From: an uncultured Bacilli bacterium
GTDB lineage: Bacteria > Bacillota_I > Bacilli_A > RF39 > UBA660
Reading direction: 5' to 3'
DNA length: 64,000 nucleotides
Assembly: GCA_934096235.1 (NCBI GenBank)
Contig: CAKOLO010000001.1
Location: 372,001 to 436,000, forward strand
Part shown: one piece after another, positions 62,309 through 64,000 of the stretch
How positions within the stretch are numbered: position 1 is the first letter of the stretch
How the letters are laid out: each line of letters opens with the position of its first letter
Translations under genes and position numbers: made by a program
The notes under the pieces: model-generated
Database searches by the model: none
What the model was told of the DNA's origin: nothing
What the model saw: the letters and a program-made list of their open reading frames with translations, nothing else

Positions 62309-62570
62309 ACTTATTTTGTACTAAAAGTTTAATAGCAGTCTTCTCTTTACCATCTATAATAACATCATAAAATGCTGGAGTACATATTAAATTCATACCA
62401 AGTGGTGCAACAAAACCTCTAGCAATAGAAATAGCCTTAATAGCTTGATTTACTGCTCCAGCTCCTACAGTTTGTATTTCTACTTCACTACAACCTTCTC
62501 TAAATGAATTAGCAATACTACCTGCTACTTTTTGAGAAATACTTTTACTTGAAACTTTTATTATATCCAT
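62307..62570 (-). CDS. spoVS: Stage V sporulation protein S
   Basis: SpoVS is a small Alba-like nucleic-acid-binding protein needed for normal spore coat and cell-division timing. Start at the ATG at 62570 (GAGGTGAAAGAA before it), 87 residues. It shows IIKVSSKSISQKVAGSIANSFREG, VEIQTVGAGAVNQAIKAISIARGFVAP and LICTPAFYDVIIDGKEKTAI (landmarks), all strongly conserved. With SpoVA and the CotD-like protein it supports an endospore-forming host. Confidence 0.95.
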   Translation of the reverse strand: MDIIKVSSKSISQKVAGSIANSFREGCSEVEIQTVGAGAVNQAIKAISIARGFVAPLGMNLICTPAFYDVIIDGKEKTAIKLLVQNK

Positions 62571-62609
62571 TTCTTTCACCTCAATAATTTATATGTTTTA
62601 AAAATTAAA

Positions 62610-62637
62610 AAAATACTAAAGATTTACTCTTTAGTAC
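62610..62637 (-). terminator. Terminator after the DUF308-like gene
   Basis: ACTAAAGA/TCTTTAGT stem (62615-62635), followed on the minus strand by seven T. Confidence 0.75.
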
Positions 62638-63298
62638 TCTTTTTAATTCTTTTTCTTTTAATTTCTTTTAATACAACTTTTTTCTTCTTACCAGGCTTCT
62701 CTTTTTCAATACCACATATATAACAAAGTCTACTTTCTAATTTAGGATTTCTAATTAATATCATAAATAATGGTTCTAAAAGATTAATTAATCCAAAAGA
62801 TATAAAATAATATCCAAGAATAATACTAGCTGCACAATACTTAGTAAATAATGGATTTAATATTAATATTCCAAGCATAATTATTAAGATTGTACTAATC
62901 ATTTTAGGATAGAAATTTATATCATTATTTCTAGCAAGTCTATATACATGATAGAATTTATTTAATACTACTGACACTGTATAAAGTATTATAGAAGAAC
63001 ACATAATAAACGCATCATAACCAAATAAACTATTAATAAGTATATAAGATGCTACTGCTATATTAATAAGTCCAAAGAATAAATATTCATACTCCCCTGC
63101 TCTTCTATTTAAGAAATATGCAACTACTGAAAAGAACCCAAACATATAAAATAGTACTGGAGCATACTCCATAGGACTTAATAAATCTATTTCAGGAAAA
63201 GCAATAAGTATATATCCTATCGCAGCATATATAGTATAAAGCATAATATCTATACCTAAAAATACCTTTTCAGATTCCTTAATAATCACCTTTTTCAT
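62624..63298 (-). CDS. Multi-pass membrane protein, DUF308/HdeD-like
   Basis: The 224 residues have six hydrophobic helices and a basic C-terminal tail (GKKKKVVLKEIKRKRIKKS, about 203-221). The helix pattern, with short loops and LGILILNPLF and LINLLEPLF in the second half, resembles the HdeD/DUF308 family of small membrane proteins, but no decisive motif is visible. It lies next to the DUF285 fragment and upstream of spoVS on the same strand. Function unknown. Confidence 0.65.
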   Translation of the reverse strand: MKKVIIKESEKVFLGIDIMLYTIYAAIGYILIAFPEIDLLSPMEYAPVLFYMFGFFSVVAYFLNRRAGEYEYLFFGLINIAVASYILINSLFGYDAFIMCSSIILYTVSVVLNKFYHVYRLARNNDINFYPKMISTILIIMLGILILNPLFTKYCAASIILGYYFISFGLINLLEPLFMILIRNPKLESRLCYICGIEKEKPGKKKKVVLKEIKRKRIKKSTKE

Positions 63299-63356
63299 AA
63301 CAACACCTACTTATTCTAAAAACAATTTTATATCATTTAAAACACTATGTCAATCT

Positions 63357-63390
63357 AGAAAAAAAGAATAGACATTTATCTATTCTAATG
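63357..63390 (-). terminator. Terminator after the DUF285 fragment
   Basis: AGAATAGA/TCTATTCT stem (63365-63386), followed on the minus strand by seven T. Confidence 0.75.
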
Positions 63391-63392
63391 TA

Positions 63393-63866
63393 TTAATTAC
63401 TCTTAAGCGTAAAATATCCAGGACTACTAATTCCACCATCTATACGAGCATATGTATTATCAACATAAGAACTATTATATTTAGTTCCAGCACCACCCAC
63501 TAATTTACTTGATGAAGCAAACATACTAGTAGAATTAGCAACTTTATTTGCAACGAATTTATCACTTACATATATTGTTGATAATTTATACATACTATTA
63601 AACATTCTGAACATATCTCTAACTTTACTTGTATCAAAATTACTTAAATCAATGTTTGTTGCTGCAGCACCACTAAACATATATGACATATTAGTAACGT
63701 TACTTGTATTAAAACTACTTAAATCTAAAGATATAGCTTTACTTTGTTCAAACATTAAACCCATATTAACAACCTTACCCGTATCAAAGCTACTAACATC
63801 TAACACAGTAGCATGACTATAACTAAACATTTCTAACATATTAGTTACATTACTAGTATCAATTTT
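63393..63866 (-). pseudogene. Headless DUF285 C-terminal fragment (possible silent cassette)
   Basis: An open frame of about 157 codons starts directly after a TAA (63867-63869), in the middle of a repeat: KIDTSNVTNM takes the place of FDTSNVTNM. Four more repeats and the YARIDGGISSPGYFT tail follow, closely similar at DNA and protein level to the end of the 860-residue protein. The only ATG (63839) has no ribosome site, and there is no signal, cap or TasA-like domain. It keeps its own terminator. It is either a decayed gene or a donor for recombination. Confidence 0.75.
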
Positions 63867-63893
63867 TTAATTTTTAAACTTAATAAATGTTAT

Positions 63894-64000
63894 TTATTCT
63901 TCTTCTTTTTCTTCTCTATCTCTATATCCAAAGAAATTATATTTTTCATCAAAGAATACATATATAATCTTAAGAAGAGCAACTACTGGAGTAGCTATTA
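63894..64000 (-). CDS. AI-2E family transporter, C-terminal end (cut by window edge)
   Basis: The right edge cuts this gene. The last 35 residues read IATPVVALLKIIYVFFDEKY, then NFFGYRDREEKEEE and stop at 63894. A hydrophobic final helix followed by FDEKY and an acidic tail is typical of AI-2E/PerM-family membrane proteins. The rest lies beyond the window. Confidence 0.5.
   Translation of the reverse strand, partial: IATPVVALLKIIYVFFDEKYNFFGYRDREEKEEE

Overview
The window is AT-rich, almost fully coding chromosomal DNA with most genes on the minus strand. It suggests an uncultured, probably gut-associated low-GC Bacillota near the Bacilli/Erysipelotrichia/Mollicutes border. That placement is inference. 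It rests on the rplJ-rplL-rpoB-rpoC order with an L10 leader, CdaA/CdaR, RNase J, MurT/GatD, DUF2779 and DUF285 proteins, and endospore genes (SpoVAC-AD-AE, SpoVS, a CotD-like coat protein).

Layout. 0-7 kb: a cut gene, an anchored protein, a frameshifted sigma/DUF4367-like pseudogene, scpA-scpB, and spoVAC-AD-AE behind a tRNA-Glu. 7-16.5 kb: murT-gatD, a kinase-like protein, phosphatidylethanolamine synthesis (pssA, psd), an orphan pilin whose ribosome site lies in a hairpin, engB, nrnA, ackA and a duplicated-domain surface protein. 16.5-31 kb: thiI with its cysteine desulfurase, an RNase J2-like protein, a large DUF285 surface protein, rpoZ, a DUF2779 nuclease-like protein, trmL, an anchored SGNH hydrolase, pyk and two ASCH proteins. 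31-36 kb: a second large DUF285 protein behind a promoter with a G10 spacer, then a Cd/Zn efflux operon with its ArsR/CadC operator. 36-41.4 kb looks like an accessory patch: a BRO protein, the CotD-like gene, a third DUF285 protein, Fic, a double GNAT and a broken second copy of the CotD-like gene. 41.4-46 kb: a three-gene operon of a solute-binding-like protein, XpaC and a solute-binding/VWA fusion, then ffh. 46-56 kb: rpoC, rpoB, a methyltransferase, rplL and rplJ. 56-64 kb: a SipW-type surface protein, cdaA-cdaR, a folate cyclo-ligase, a GtrII-like membrane protein, spoVS, a DUF308-like protein, a headless DUF285 fragment and the end of an AI-2E-type transporter.

The main theme is a dispersed surface-protein family. 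Two large proteins join a SipW-type signal, a TasA/camelysin-like domain, a short cysteine-containing cap and about 20 repeats of 25 residues. A third keeps the cap and repeats on a different anchor, and a fourth locus is a promoterless C-terminal piece. The promoter of one large member has near-consensus -35 and -10 boxes exactly 17 bp apart, with ten G residues in the spacer. This is the classic layout of a slipped-strand phase switch and is the strongest candidate here for an undescribed system. Other notable points are RpoB residues matching rifampicin-resistance substitutions, a GatD that seems to lack the usual nucleophile, and the VWA/XpaC operon without TelA.
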